Part shown: positions 18,263-28,252 of the stretch, one piece after another | Layout of the letters: each line of letters opens with the position of its first letter | How positions within the stretch are numbered: position 1 is the stretch's first letter | NCBI RefSeq assembly: GCF_003330765.1 | Contig: NZ_CP024902.1 | Span: 2,418,001-2,482,000, forward strand | Reading direction: 5' to 3' | Origin: Burkholderia pyrrocinia | GTDB taxonomy: Bacteria; Pseudomonadota; Gammaproteobacteria; Burkholderiales; Burkholderiaceae | Length of the DNA: 64,000 nt | Made by a program: the position numbers and the translations under genes | The notes under the pieces: generated by a model | Told to the model about the DNA's origin: nothing | What the model saw: only the letters and a program-made list of their open reading frames with translations | The model's database searches: none

Positions 18263-18829
18263 ATGTCCTTGCTGACCCCCGAGCAAATCGCCGCCGCACA
18301 GAAAGCCAACCTCGAAAGCCTGTTCGGTCTGACGACCAAGGCGTTCGAAGGCGTCGAAAAGCTGATCGAACTCAACCTGCAGGTCGTGAAGTCGACGCTG
18401 GCCGAGAGCCAGGAAAACGCACAGCGTCTGCTGTCGGTGAAGGATGCACAGGAACTGATCGCACTGCAGGCCAGCCTGTCGCAGCCGGTCGCGGAAAAGG
18501 TGCTGTCGTACGGCCGTCACCTGTATGAAATCGCTTCGTCGACGCAAGCCGAGTTCACGAAGGTTGCGGAAGCACAATTCGAAGAGCAGAACAAGAAGGT
18601 CCAGGCACTGGTCGACAACGTCGCGAAGAACGCCCCGGCCGGTTCGGAAACGGCTGTCGCCGCACTGAAGTCGGCTCTGAACGCTGCGAACACCACGTAC
18701 GAAACGGTTCAGAAGGCAACGAAGCAAGCCGTCGAGATCGCCGAGACGAACTTCAACGCCGCTGCAGCCGTCGCAACGAAGGCTGCCACCGCCGCTGCCG
18801 CACGTCGTACGAGCAAGCCGGCCGTCTAA
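18263..18829 (+). CDS. phaP: Phasin (polyhydroxyalkanoate granule surface protein)
   Basis: 188 residues from ATG 18263, with ribosome site CAGGAGC seven bases upstream. Phasins coat PHA granules, controlling their number and size. The protein is cysteine-free, almost wholly amphipathic alpha-helical, starts [18 protein letters not shown] and ends in an Ala-rich basic tail ([14 protein letters not shown]), the usual C-terminal form. It is flanked by a strong promoter, operator-like repeats and a strong terminator, so it is monocistronic. Confidence 0.93.
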   Translation: MSLLTPEQIAAAQKANLESLFGLTTKAFEGVEKLIELNLQVVKSTLAESQENAQRLLSVKDAQELIALQASLSQPVAEKVLSYGRHLYEIASSTQAEFTKVAEAQFEEQNKKVQALVDNVAKNAPAGSETAVAALKSALNAANTTYETVQKATKQAVEIAETNFNAAAAVATKAATAAAARRTSKPAV

Positions 18830-18844
18830 GCGTCCCCTGCTCCT

Positions 18845-18873
18845 GAAAAAGCCGCGCTGTGCGCGGCTTTTTC
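18845..18873 (+). terminator. Phasin gene terminator
   Basis: A 13-base perfect stem (18845-18857 with 18861-18873), TGT loop and T tract, 15 bases after the phasin stop. Confidence 0.88.
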
Positions 18874-18953
18874 GTTTCCGGCGCCGAAACACGCGCGACC
18901 CGGCAGCCGCCCGCCGGTCTCGAGCGATCTTGAGCGCCGGCCGCGCGCAAGAG

Positions 18954-18994
18954 AAAACGCCGCCGCCCGGATTGCCCGGGCGGCGGCGTTTTTT
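18954..18994. terminator. Terminator serving lpdA (minus strand)
   Basis: A 17-base perfect stem (18954-18970 with 18976-18992), very GC-rich, with A/T tracts on both sides. It lies 35 bases after the lpdA stop and is a second barrier to phasin read-through. Confidence 0.85.
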
Positions 18995-19028
18995 CGTGGC
19001 CGGCGCATGGCCGGCCGTGCCGGTCGCG

Positions 19029-20792
19029 TTACTTCTTGCGTTGCGGCGGCAGGTCGGTGCAGACGCCTTCGTACAGCTCGGCGGCCATGCCGACCGATTC
19101 GCCGAGCGTCGGGTGCGGATGGATCGTCTTGCCGATGTCTTCCGCGTCCGCGCCCATCTCGACGGCGAGGCACACTTCGCTGATCAGGTCGCCTGCGTTC
19201 AGGCCGACGATCGCGCCACCGATCACGCGATGGGTTTCCTCGTCGAAGATCAGCTTCGTGAAGCCTTCGTCGCGGCCGTTCGCGATCGCGCGGCCCGAAG
19301 CGGCCCACGGGAACACGGCCTTGCCGTACTTGATGCCTTCGGCCTTGCACTGGTCTTCCGTCTTGCCGGCCCACGCCACTTCCGGATCGGTGTAGGCAAC
19401 CGACGGAATCTGCAGTGCGTCGAAGTACGCCTTCTCGCCGTGCGCGGCTTCCGCTGCGACGTGGCCTTCATGCACGGCCTTGTGCGCGAGCATCGGCTGG
19501 CCGACGACATCGCCGATCGCGAAGATGTGCGGGACGTTCGTGCGCATCTGCTTGTCGACGTCGATGAAGCCGCGATCCGTGACGGCGACGCCTGCCTTGT
19601 CGGCGCCGATCTTCTTGCCGTTCGGGCTGCGGCCCACCGCGACGAGCACGAGGTCGTAGCGCTGCGCTTCCGCCGGCGCCTTCTCGCCCTCGAACTTCAC
19701 GTAGATGCCGTCTTTCTTCGCTTCCGCGCCGACCGTCTTGGTCTTCAGCATCACGTTGCCGAAGCGCTTCGCGTTGTACTTTTCCCAGACCTTCACGAGG
19801 TCGCGGTCCGCCCCCATCATCAGGCCGTCCATCATTTCGACGACGTCGATCTCGGCGCCGAGCGTCGCGTACACCGTCGCCATTTCGAGGCCGATGATGC
19901 CGCCGCCGATCACGAGCATGCGCTTCGGCAGCTGGCGCAGTTCGAGTGCACCCGTCGAATCGACGACACGCGGATCTTCCGGCATGAACGGCAGGTTCAC
20001 GGCCTGCGAGCCCGCGGCGATGATCGCCTGCTTGAACTTGACGACCTTTTTGCCGTTTTCGCCCTGCACTTCCATGTGATACGGATCGACGAATGCGCCG
20101 ACGCCCGTGACGACTTCGACCTTGCGTGCCTTCGCCATGCCGGCGAGGCCCGTCGTCAGCTTCTTGACGACGCCGCCCTTGAAGTCGCGCAGCTTGTCGA
20201 GATCGACCTCCGGCTTGCCGAACGAGATGCCGTGCGACGCGAGCGCCGCGGCTTCGTCGATCACGAGCGCCGTGTGCAGCAGCGCCTTCGACGGGATGCA
20301 GCCGACGTTCAGGCACACGCCGCCGAGCGTCGAATAGCGTTCGACCAGCACCGTCTTCATGCCGAGATCGGCTGCGCGGAACGCGGCCGAGTAGCCGCCG
20401 GGGCCGGCACCGAGCACGAGCATGTCGCACTCGACGTCGACCGTGCCGGCGTAGCTGCCGGCTTGCGGCGCGGGCGCCGGAGCGGCGGCGGCCGGTGCCG
20501 GCGCAGCTGCTGCGGGCTTCGCCGCTTCGGGCGCCTTCGCGGGTGCGGCGGCGGCCGATGCTTCGACGATGGCGATGACCGTGCCTTGCGAGACTTTCTC
20601 GCCGGCCTTGACCTTGATTTCCTTGACCGTGCCGGCGACGTCGCTGGGCACTTCCATGGAGGCTTTGTCCGATTCGAGCGTGATGAGCGTTTGCTCTTTT
20701 TCGATCACGTCGCCCGGCTTCACATTGACTTCGATGACATCGACGCCGCTGAAATCGCCGATATCCGGAACCTTGACTTCGATGAGACTCAT
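19029..20792 (-). CDS. lpdA: Dihydrolipoamide dehydrogenase (E3) with fused N-terminal lipoyl domain
   Basis: 587 residues from ATG 20792 ([10 protein letters not shown]); an upstream Met at 20867 lacks support. Residues 1-78 form a complete lipoyl domain with lipoyl-lysine Lys43 (ESDKASME). An Ala/Pro linker (80-115) follows, then the E3 flavoprotein with FAD motif [12 protein letters not shown] and redox cysteines Cys160 and Cys165 ([13 protein letters not shown]). E3 reoxidises dihydrolipoamide with NAD+ in the pyruvate dehydrogenase complex. The lipoyl fusion is known for PDH-linked E3 of some beta- and gammaproteobacteria. Third gene of aceE-aceF-lpdA. Confidence 0.95.
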   Translation of the reverse strand: MSLIEVKVPDIGDFSGVDVIEVNVKPGDVIEKEQTLITLESDKASMEVPSDVAGTVKEIKVKAGEKVSQGTVIAIVEASAAAAPAKAPEAAKPAAAAPAPAAAAPAPAPQAGSYAGTVDVECDMLVLGAGPGGYSAAFRAADLGMKTVLVERYSTLGGVCLNVGCIPSKALLHTALVIDEAAALASHGISFGKPEVDLDKLRDFKGGVVKKLTTGLAGMAKARKVEVVTGVGAFVDPYHMEVQGENGKKVVKFKQAIIAAGSQAVNLPFMPEDPRVVDSTGALELRQLPKRMLVIGGGIIGLEMATVYATLGAEIDVVEMMDGLMMGADRDLVKVWEKYNAKRFGNVMLKTKTVGAEAKKDGIYVKFEGEKAPAEAQRYDLVLVAVGRSPNGKKIGADKAGVAVTDRGFIDVDKQMRTNVPHIFAIGDVVGQPMLAHKAVHEGHVAAEAAHGEKAYFDALQIPSVAYTDPEVAWAGKTEDQCKAEGIKYGKAVFPWAASGRAIANGRDEGFTKLIFDEETHRVIGGAIVGLNAGDLISEVCLAVEMGADAEDIGKTIHPHPTLGESVGMAAELYEGVCTDLPPQRKK

Positions 20793-20904
20793 TACTGTCC
20801 CCTTCTTGATTAGCTGCAGACAGAGGGGGAGAAACCCGCGAAAGAACCCACTACTACGGCCTGGCAAGAAAACGCGAACCTGGGCAGAACCACCTTTGCC
20901 GTCC

Positions 20905-20990
20905 GCCCAAGGACGCGCCTTTCTTTTGGTTACTTTTCTTTGGAAGACAAAGAAAAGTGACCGCCGCCCCGCGCAGGGGCGACGCTAGCA
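20905..20990. repeat. Intergenic repeat-like hairpin element between aceF and lpdA
   Basis: A 15-base inverted repeat, GGTTACTTTTCTTTG (20928-20942) with CAAAGAAAAGTGACC (20948-20962), nearly perfect with a five-base loop. A second GC dyad follows around 20963-20980. I recall this hairpin type recurring between Burkholderia genes. It separates aceF from lpdA by 279 bases and might reduce or process read-through. Confidence 0.55.
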
Positions 20991-21071
20991 GACCGTTAGC
21001 AATACAGGTTCAACGACAGGCGCGGATGACCGACACAAAACCCACGCCCCAGCGAGCCACTCCCACGCTCA

Positions 21072-22697
21072 TCAAAGAATGATGCGACGGAAATCGCCAA
21101 GCAACGCGCCGAGATACGCATTGAACCGTGCGGCTTCCGCGCCATCGATCACGCGATGGTCATACGACAGCGACAGCGGCAGCATCAGGCGCGGCACGAA
21201 CTGCTTGCCGTCCCACACCGGCTTCGTCTGGCCGCGCGACAACCCGAGGATCGCCACTTCCGGCGCGTTGATGATCGGCGTGAAGTTCGTCCCGCCGATC
21301 CCGCCGAGCGACGAGATCGAGAAGCACCCGCCCTGCATCTGGTCCGGCTTCAGCTTGCCGTCGCGCGCGGCCTTCGACAGGTCGGTCATTTCCTTCGCGA
21401 TATCGACGAGACCCTTCTTGTCCGCATCGCGAATCACCGGCACGACGAGGCCGTTCGGCGTATCGGCGGCGAAACCGACGTGGAAGTACTGCTTGAACAC
21501 GAGGTTGTCGCCGTCGAGGCTCGCGTTGAAGGTCGGGAATTTCTTCAGCGCGGCGACGACCGCCTTGATCACGAACGCGAGCATCGTGAACTTCACGCCC
21601 GCCTTCTCGTGCTCCTTGTTCAGCTGGACGCGCAGTGCCTCGAGATCGGTGATGTCCGCTTCGTCGTTGTTCGTGACGTGCGGGATCATCACCCAGTTGC
21701 GATGCAGGTTCGCGCCCGAGATCTTCTTGATGCGCGACAGCGGCTTCGCCTCGAACGGGCCGAACTTCGAGAAGTCGACCTTCGGCCAGGGCAGCAGGTT
21801 CAGCTCGCCGCCGCCTGCCGGCGCGGCTGCCGCGCCCGGCGCTGCGCGCTGGCCCGTCATTACGCCCTTCACGAAGCCCGTGACGTCGTCCTTCGTGATG
21901 CGGCCCTTCGGACCCGAACCCTGCACGCGTGCGACTTCGACGCCGAGTTCGCGCGCGAACTTGCGCACCGACGGCGACGCGTGGCTCGCACGGTATTCGC
22001 CCGACGGCGCAGCGGCCGGCGCGGCGGCAGCCGGTGCAGCCTTCGCGGGTGCGGCGGCGGGTGCCGGAGCCGGAGCCGGCGCCGCAGCAGCCGGAGCCGG
22101 TGCGCTCGCCTGCGGTGCGGCAGCCGGTGCGCCTGCGGCTTCGAGCAGCACGATCAGCGTGCCTTCCGACACCGAATCGCCCACCTTCACCTTGATGTCC
22201 TTCACCACGCCGGCGGCCGGGCTCGGCACGTCCATCGTCGCCTTGTCCGATTCGAGCGTGACGAGCGACTGCTCCTTCTCTACCGTGTCGCCGATCTTCA
22301 CGCCGATCTCGATCACCGGGACGTCCTTGTAGTCGCCGATGTCGGGCACCTTCACTTCGAGCGTGCCGCCGGCTGCGGCCGGTGCAGCTGCGGCCGGTGC
22401 CGGCGCTGCCGCCGGAGCCGCCGCCGGCGCAGCCGCGCCGTTCACCTGCACCGCGGCGCCGCCTTCGAGCAGGATGATCAGCGAGCCTTCCGACACGGAA
22501 TCGCCCACCTTCACCTTCACTTCCCTGACCGTGCCCGCCGCGGGGCTCGGGACGTCCATCGTCGCCTTGTCGGACTCGAGCGTGACGAGCGACTGCTCGG
22601 GCTCGACCGTATCGCCCGCCTTCACGAGCACCTCGATGACGGGCACGTCCTTGTAATCGCCGATATCCGGCACCTTCACTTCGATCGCTTGACTCAT
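21072..22697 (-). CDS. aceF: Pyruvate dehydrogenase E2, dihydrolipoamide acetyltransferase
   Basis: 541 residues from ATG 22697 (MSQAIEVKVP). It forms the core of the pyruvate dehydrogenase complex and transfers acetyl to CoA. There are two lipoyl domains (lipoyl-Lys44 and Lys152, both in ESDKATMDVPSP) joined by Ala/Pro linkers. A peripheral-subunit-binding domain follows (SPSVRKFARELGVE), then the catalytic domain with the HxxxDG motif at His514-Asp518 (DHRVIDG). E. coli E2 carries three lipoyl domains; here two plus one on E3. It lies 68 bases after aceE. Confidence 0.96.
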   Translation of the reverse strand: MSQAIEVKVPDIGDYKDVPVIEVLVKAGDTVEPEQSLVTLESDKATMDVPSPAAGTVREVKVKVGDSVSEGSLIILLEGGAAVQVNGAAAPAAAPAAAPAPAAAAPAAAGGTLEVKVPDIGDYKDVPVIEIGVKIGDTVEKEQSLVTLESDKATMDVPSPAAGVVKDIKVKVGDSVSEGTLIVLLEAAGAPAAAPQASAPAPAAAAPAPAPAPAAAPAKAAPAAAAPAAAPSGEYRASHASPSVRKFARELGVEVARVQGSGPKGRITKDDVTGFVKGVMTGQRAAPGAAAAPAGGGELNLLPWPKVDFSKFGPFEAKPLSRIKKISGANLHRNWVMIPHVTNNDEADITDLEALRVQLNKEHEKAGVKFTMLAFVIKAVVAALKKFPTFNASLDGDNLVFKQYFHVGFAADTPNGLVVPVIRDADKKGLVDIAKEMTDLSKAARDGKLKPDQMQGGCFSISSLGGIGGTNFTPIINAPEVAILGLSRGQTKPVWDGKQFVPRLMLPLSLSYDHRVIDGAEAARFNAYLGALLGDFRRIIL

Positions 22698-22765
22698 CTG
22701 TTTCTGTCTCCATGGCCGCGCGCGCCTCTCGCGGAAGCGGCGCGCGGCATCACACGGCGTGTGCG

Positions 22766-25462
22766 TTAAACCGTCATCGGGTTGGGCTTGGACGGATCGA
22801 GGTTGTACTTGGCAATCGCGTCCGCGACCACCTTGCGCTCGATCGTGCCTTCGTCGGCCAGCGCGTTGAGCGCCGCGACGGTGACCCAGTGACGGTCGAC
22901 TTCGAAGAAGTGACGCAGCTTCTCGCGGGTATCCGAGCGGCCGAAGCCGTCCGTGCCCAGCACGACGAAGCGGCGATCGACCTGGCCGCGGATCTGGTCG
23001 ACCAGCGCGCGGACGTAGTCGGTCGACGCGATGACCGGGCCCTGCGTGTCCTTCAGGCACTTCTGCACGTGCGACAGACGGCGCTCCTCGGTCGGATGGA
23101 GCAGGTTCCAGCGCTCGACCTGGTGGCCTTCGCGCGCGAGCTCGGTGAAGCTCGGCACGCTCCACAGGTCGGCTGCGACGCCCCAGTCGTTCTTCAGCAG
23201 GTCGGCGGCAGCGATCACCTCGTTGAAGATCGTGCCCGCGCCGAGCAGCTGGACGCGCGGCGCCTTCTTGTCGGCGTCGGCCTTCTTGAACGCGTACATG
23301 CCCTTGATGATGTCGGCCGCCACGTGCTCGCCCTGCGGAATCGCCGGGTGCTCGTAGTTCTCGTTCATCACCGTGATGTAGTAATACACGTCTTCCTGAT
23401 CCTGCACCATGCGGCGCAGGCCGTCCTGGACGATCACCGCGAGCTCATAGCCGAAGGTCGGGTCGTAGCTCACGCAGTTCGGCACCGACGCCGCCCACAG
23501 GAGCGAGTGGCCGTCTTCGTGCTGCAGGCCTTCGCCGTTCAGCGTCGTGCGGCCCGCGGTACCGCCGAGCAGGAAGCCGCGCGAACGCATGTCGCCCGCG
23601 GCCCATGCCAGATCGCCGATCCGCTGGAAGCCGAACATCGAGTAGAAGATGTAAAACGGCACCATGATCTCGCCATGCGTCGAGTACGACGTTGCCGCCG
23701 CGATCCAGTCGCACATGCCGCCCGCTTCGTTGATGCCTTCCTGCAGGATCTGGCCGGTTTCCGATTCCTTGTAGAACATCAGCTGGTCGGAATCTTCCGG
23801 CACGTACTTCTGGCCTTCCTGGTTCCAGATGCCGATCTGGCGGAACAGGCCTTCCATGCCGAACGTACGCGATTCGTCCGGGACGATCGGCACGACGCGC
23901 TTGCCGAGCGCCTTGTCCTTCAGCAGGATGTTCAGGATCCGCACGAACGACATCGTCGTCGAGATCTCGCGGCCTTCGCCCGTGCCCTTCAGCAGCGGCT
24001 CGAACACGTCGAGCGCCGGCACCGGCAGCGACGTCGCCTTCTCGCGGCGGTGCGGCAGGTAGCCGCCGAGGTCCATGCGCTTCTGGCGCATGTATTCGAG
24101 TTCCTTCGAGCCTTCCTCGAACTTGAGGTACGGCACGTCGGCGATCTGCTCGTCGGTGATCGGCAGGCGGAACTGGTCACGGAACTTCTTCAGTTGCTCG
24201 ACCGGCAGCTTCTTCTGCTGGTGCGTGATGTTCATCGCCTGGCCCGACTCGCCCATCCCGTAGCCCTTGATGGTCTTCGCGAGGATGACGGTCGGCGCGC
24301 CCTTCGTGTTCGTGGCTTCGTGGAATGCCGCGTAGATCTTGTGCGGATCGTGGCCGCCACGGTTCAGCGCCCAGATGTCGTCGTCCGACCAGTCGGCGAC
24401 GAGCGCCTTCAGTTCAGGCGAGTTGAAGAAGTGCTCGCGAACGAACGCGCCCGACTCCGACTTGTACGTCTGGTATTCGCCGTCGACGGCTTCCATCATG
24501 CGGCGCATCAGCGCGCCCGTCTTGTCGCGTGCGAACAGCGCATCCCAGCGGCTGCCCCAGATGACCTTGATCACGTTCCAGCCGGCGCCGCGGAATTCCG
24601 ATTCCAGTTCCTGGATGATCTTGCCGTTGCCGCGCACCGGGCCATCGAGACGCTGCAGGTTGCAGTTGATCACGAACACGAGGTTGTCGAGCTTCTCGCG
24701 GCTCGCCATCCCGATCGCGCCGAGCGATTCCGGTTCGTCCGTCTCGCCGTCGCCGAGGAACGCCCAGACCTTGCGGCCCGCGGTCTTCGCGATGCCGCGC
24801 GACTCCAGGTACTTCATGAAGCGTGCCTGGTAGATCGCCATGATCGGGCCGAGACCCATCGACACGGTCGGGAACTGCCAGAAATCCGGCATCAGCCACG
24901 GGTGCGGGTACGACGAAATGCCGTTGCCGTCGACTTCCTGGCGGAAGTTGTCGAGCTGCTCTTCCTTCAGGCGGCCGAGCAGGAACGCGCGCGAGTACAC
25001 GCCCGGCGACGAGTGGCCCTGCACGAACACGAGATCGCCGCCGTGCTGGTCGGACGCCGCGTGCCAGAAGTGGTTGTAGCCGACGTCGTAGAGCGTCGCG
25101 GCCGACGCGAACGATGCAATGTGGCCGCCGACGTTCGTGTCCTTGCCTGCGCGCAGCACCATCGCCAGCGCGTTCCAGCGCGTGTACGAACGAATGCGGT
25201 GCTCGATGTCCTGGTCGCCCGGGATCTTCGCCTGGGCATTGACCGGAATCGTGTTGATATACGGGGTATTGGCGGAAAACGGCAGGTGTTCGCCGTTCAT
25301 GCGGGCGAACTCGATCTGCTTTTCGATCAGGTAATGCGCGCGGCCGGTGCCCACGGAGGAGATCACGCCGTCGAGCGACTCCAGCCACTCAACGGTTTCT
25401 TGCGGGTCGTCGTCACGTTCGGCGGCGACAAATTTCATCACTTCGTTCGGTACAGCGGACAT
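22766..25462 (-). CDS. aceE: Pyruvate dehydrogenase E1 component (homodimeric type)
   Basis: 898 residues. Thiamine-diphosphate enzyme that decarboxylates pyruvate and reductively acetylates the lipoyl groups of E2. The ThDP-binding signature GDGETDEPES...NCN is present near residues 230-260, and the N-terminus (ETVEWLESLDGVI) is typical. Start ATG 25462 has an AGGAGAC ribosome site. It is the first gene of aceE-aceF-lpdA and diverges from a sensor-kinase gene; no PdhR-like gene is adjacent. Confidence 0.97.
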   Translation of the reverse strand: MSAVPNEVMKFVAAERDDDPQETVEWLESLDGVISSVGTGRAHYLIEKQIEFARMNGEHLPFSANTPYINTIPVNAQAKIPGDQDIEHRIRSYTRWNALAMVLRAGKDTNVGGHIASFASAATLYDVGYNHFWHAASDQHGGDLVFVQGHSSPGVYSRAFLLGRLKEEQLDNFRQEVDGNGISSYPHPWLMPDFWQFPTVSMGLGPIMAIYQARFMKYLESRGIAKTAGRKVWAFLGDGETDEPESLGAIGMASREKLDNLVFVINCNLQRLDGPVRGNGKIIQELESEFRGAGWNVIKVIWGSRWDALFARDKTGALMRRMMEAVDGEYQTYKSESGAFVREHFFNSPELKALVADWSDDDIWALNRGGHDPHKIYAAFHEATNTKGAPTVILAKTIKGYGMGESGQAMNITHQQKKLPVEQLKKFRDQFRLPITDEQIADVPYLKFEEGSKELEYMRQKRMDLGGYLPHRREKATSLPVPALDVFEPLLKGTGEGREISTTMSFVRILNILLKDKALGKRVVPIVPDESRTFGMEGLFRQIGIWNQEGQKYVPEDSDQLMFYKESETGQILQEGINEAGGMCDWIAAATSYSTHGEIMVPFYIFYSMFGFQRIGDLAWAAGDMRSRGFLLGGTAGRTTLNGEGLQHEDGHSLLWAASVPNCVSYDPTFGYELAVIVQDGLRRMVQDQEDVYYYITVMNENYEHPAIPQGEHVAADIIKGMYAFKKADADKKAPRVQLLGAGTIFNEVIAAADLLKNDWGVAADLWSVPSFTELAREGHQVERWNLLHPTEERRLSHVQKCLKDTQGPVIASTDYVRALVDQIRGQVDRRFVVLGTDGFGRSDTREKLRHFFEVDRHWVTVAALNALADEGTIERKVVADAIAKYNLDPSKPNPMTV

Positions 25463-25544
25463 TCTCGTCTCCTGGGTCCTGGAATGTGAGGATCGCTCTC
25501 ATGCAGACGACGCGACGCGGCGGGCTGCGGGCAAGCTCCAGCGG

Positions 25545-25574
25545 ATTGTAATGAGCGTGCCCGGGCATGCGCAA
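25545..25574 (-). promoter_or_regulatory. Candidate aceE promoter
   Basis: On the minus strand, TTGCGC (25574-25569) and TACAAT (25550-25545) are 18 bases apart, giving a leader of about 75 bases. A further inverted repeat, GGAATAT (25612-25618) with ATATTCC (25634-25640), lies upstream and could bind a regulator. Confidence 0.4.
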
Positions 25575-25735
25575 CAGAATTTTCGAATTGTGAGATCTTT
25601 TCTCGTAATGTGGAATATTGCTGCGCCGCACCCATATTCCGGGGCTCTCCGGCGCGTCCCGACGGAACAAATCCGTTTCCGCTCAACATATCCGGTATAG
25701 GTTTTCCATGTATTGCGCTGCGCTACAATCCTGCC

Positions 25736-28252
25736 ATGTTGACCGATCGGCTTTTCGCACGCTCGGCGCGACCGTCGGGCCCGCCGGCAGAGTCGCAGCC
25801 GTCCCGTTGGCACCACGGACCGTGGTGGTCCAATTCCTATTTGCTGACGCCGCTGCTGTCGATCCTCGTGTTCCTCGTGGTGATGAGCCTCATCCTGTGG
25901 AGCCTCAATCGCCGCGAACAGCAGCAGCAGGAAGACACCCTCTTCCGTAACGTCGCGTGGGCGCAGCAGCAGATCCGCCTGTCGATGACGGGCGCGCAGG
26001 AGCAACTCCAGGCGCTGTCGCGCGATCTTGCGGCCGGCCGCCTCGACCAGAACGCGTTCCAGATGGCCGTCGCGGACGTGATGCAGACGCATCCGGAAAT
26101 CCTCTACCTGAACTGGTACACGGCGCCCGGCGTGCAGCGCTGGCCGGCCGTGCATCCGCCGCTGCTCGGCCAGCGGCTCGCGAAGCCCGGCGACGCGCAG
26201 ATGCAGGACGCCGTGCGCGGCGCCTACGACGAAGCGCGCAGCACGCGCCGCCAGGCCTATTCGCCGCTGATCTACGACGACTTCGGCAACGGCTTCATCA
26301 CGCTGCAGACACCCGTGATGCGCGGCGACCGCGAATATCTCGGCTCGATCGCCGCGGTGTTCTCGGTCGAAGGCATCCTGAAGCACGACATCCCGCAGGA
26401 ACTGTCGTCGAAGTACAAGATCTCGATCACCGACGCGAACAACCGCGAGCTGTCGTCCACCTCGACGCGCCCGCGCCTGCCGCGCGACTCGCACTACGAC
26501 CTGCCGCTCGATCCGCCCGGCCAGGGGCTGACCGTGCGCGTGTACGCGTTCCCGCAGCTCACGAACCTGACCAACAACACGCTCGTGTGGCTCGTCGCGG
26601 GGCTGTCGTGCTTCGTGCTGTGGAGCCTCTGGAGCCTGTGGAAGCACACGCGCCAGCGCTTCGAGGCGCAACAGGCGCTATACGCGGAAGCGTTCTTCCG
26701 CCGCGCGATGGAAAATTCGGTGCTGATCGGCATGCGCGTGCTCGACATGCACGGCCGCATCACGCACGTGAACCCTGCGTTCTGCCGGATGACGGGCTGG
26801 GACGAGACCGACCTCGTCGGCAAGGTCGCGCCGTTCCCGTACTGGCCGCGCGACGCTTACCCGGAAATGCAGCGCCAGCTCGACATGACGCTGCGCGGCA
26901 AGGCGCCGAGCTCGGGCTTCGAACTGCGCGTGCGACGCAAGAACGGCACGCTGTTCCACGCGCGCCTGTACGTGTCGCCGCTGATCGACAGCTCCGGCCG
27001 CCAGACCGGCTGGATGTCGTCGATGACCGACATCACCGAGCCGAAGCGCGCGCGCGAGGAACTCGCGGCCGCGCACGAGCGCTTCACGACGGTGCTCGAA
27101 AGCCTCGACGCCGCGGTGTCGGTGCTGGCCGCCGACGAGGCCGAGCTGCTGTTCGCGAACCGCTACTACCGCCACCTGTTCGGCATCCGCCCGGACGGCC
27201 ATCTCGAACTGTCGGGCGGCGGCTTCGACCGCGCGCAGGCATCGTCCGACTCGATCGACATGGTCGACGCGTTCGCGGGCCTGCCGGCCGCCGCGCTGAC
27301 GAGCAGCACCGCCGATGCGCAGGAGGTGTATGTCGAAAGCATCCAGAAGTGGTTCGAGGTGCGCCGCCAGTACATCCAGTGGGTGGACGGCCACCTCGCG
27401 CAGATGCAGATCGCGACCGACATCACGACCCGCAAGAAGGCGCAGGAACTCGCGCACCAGCAGGAAGAAAAGCTGCAATTCACCAGCCGATTGATGACGA
27501 TGGGTGAAATGGCGTCGTCGATTGCTCACGAATTGAATCAGCCGCTCGCCGCGATCAACAACTACTGCTCGGGCACGCTCGCGCTCGTCAAGAGCGGCCG
27601 CGGCACGCCCGAGACGCTGCAGCCCGCGCTGGAAAAGACCGCGCAGCAGGCGCTGCGCGCGGGGATGATCGTCAAGCGGATCCGCGAATTCGTGAAGCGC
27701 AGCGAGCCGAAGCGCCAGCCGGCGCGGGTCGCGGACATCGTCGCCGACGCGGTCGGGCTCGCCGAAATCGAGGCCAGGAAGCGCAGGATCCGGATCGTCA
27801 CGGAAATCCTCGCAAGAATGCCTATTATTTATGTCGACCCCGTGCTGATCGAGCAGGTGCTGATGAACCTGATGAAGAACGCAGCCGAGGCGATGGCCGA
27901 CGTGAAGCCGGTGTCGGCGGACGGCGTGATCCGCGTCGTCGCCGACATCGATGCGGGATTCGTCGACATCCGTGTGATCGACCAGGGCCCGGGCGTCGAC
28001 GAAGCGACCGCCGAGCGCCTGTTCGAACCGTTTTACAGCACCAAGTCCGATGGGATGGGCATGGGGCTGAACATCTGCCGTTCGATCATCGAATCGCATC
28101 GCGGGCGTCTGTGGGTGGTCAACAACGTCGAGCCGGATGGCCGCATTTCCGGCGCGACGTTCCACTGCAGCCTGCCCATTGGGGAACCCGCTGATCTCGG
28201 CCGAGGGGGGCGCGAGGCATCGGCATCACATACCGTTACGGGAGAACTATGA
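25736..28252 (+). CDS. Membrane-bound PAS sensor histidine kinase (FixL/DctB-like)
   Basis: 838 residues from ATG 25736. Domain order: membrane segment 35-56; periplasmic sensor region about 57-281; second membrane segment about 282-300; a PAS domain about 320-440 (ENSVLIGMRVLD to TDITEPKR); a second PAS about 447-570; phospho-acceptor His598 in SIAHELNQPLAAI; and a C-terminal ATPase domain with an N box (NLMKNAAEA) and DQGPGV. It overlaps the next gene by four bases, so it pairs with that FixJ-type regulator. No ribosome site precedes the ATG, and a TACAAT at 25724-25729 is very close, so a leaderless mRNA is possible. Signal unknown. Confidence 0.9.
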   Translation: MLTDRLFARSARPSGPPAESQPSRWHHGPWWSNSYLLTPLLSILVFLVVMSLILWSLNRREQQQQEDTLFRNVAWAQQQIRLSMTGAQEQLQALSRDLAAGRLDQNAFQMAVADVMQTHPEILYLNWYTAPGVQRWPAVHPPLLGQRLAKPGDAQMQDAVRGAYDEARSTRRQAYSPLIYDDFGNGFITLQTPVMRGDREYLGSIAAVFSVEGILKHDIPQELSSKYKISITDANNRELSSTSTRPRLPRDSHYDLPLDPPGQGLTVRVYAFPQLTNLTNNTLVWLVAGLSCFVLWSLWSLWKHTRQRFEAQQALYAEAFFRRAMENSVLIGMRVLDMHGRITHVNPAFCRMTGWDETDLVGKVAPFPYWPRDAYPEMQRQLDMTLRGKAPSSGFELRVRRKNGTLFHARLYVSPLIDSSGRQTGWMSSMTDITEPKRAREELAAAHERFTTVLESLDAAVSVLAADEAELLFANRYYRHLFGIRPDGHLELSGGGFDRAQASSDSIDMVDAFAGLPAAALTSSTADAQEVYVESIQKWFEVRRQYIQWVDGHLAQMQIATDITTRKKAQELAHQQEEKLQFTSRLMTMGEMASSIAHELNQPLAAINNYCSGTLALVKSGRGTPETLQPALEKTAQQALRAGMIVKRIREFVKRSEPKRQPARVADIVADAVGLAEIEARKRRIRIVTEILARMPIIYVDPVLIEQVLMNLMKNAAEAMADVKPVSADGVIRVVADIDAGFVDIRVIDQGPGVDEATAERLFEPFYSTKSDGMGMGLNICRSIIESHRGRLWVVNNVEPDGRISGATFHCSLPIGEPADLGRGGREASASHTVTGEL

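Noticed and set aside
22712..25489. 925-codon open frame antisense to aceE
   Set aside because: Same artefact of third-position GC bias; aceE on the other strand is certain.
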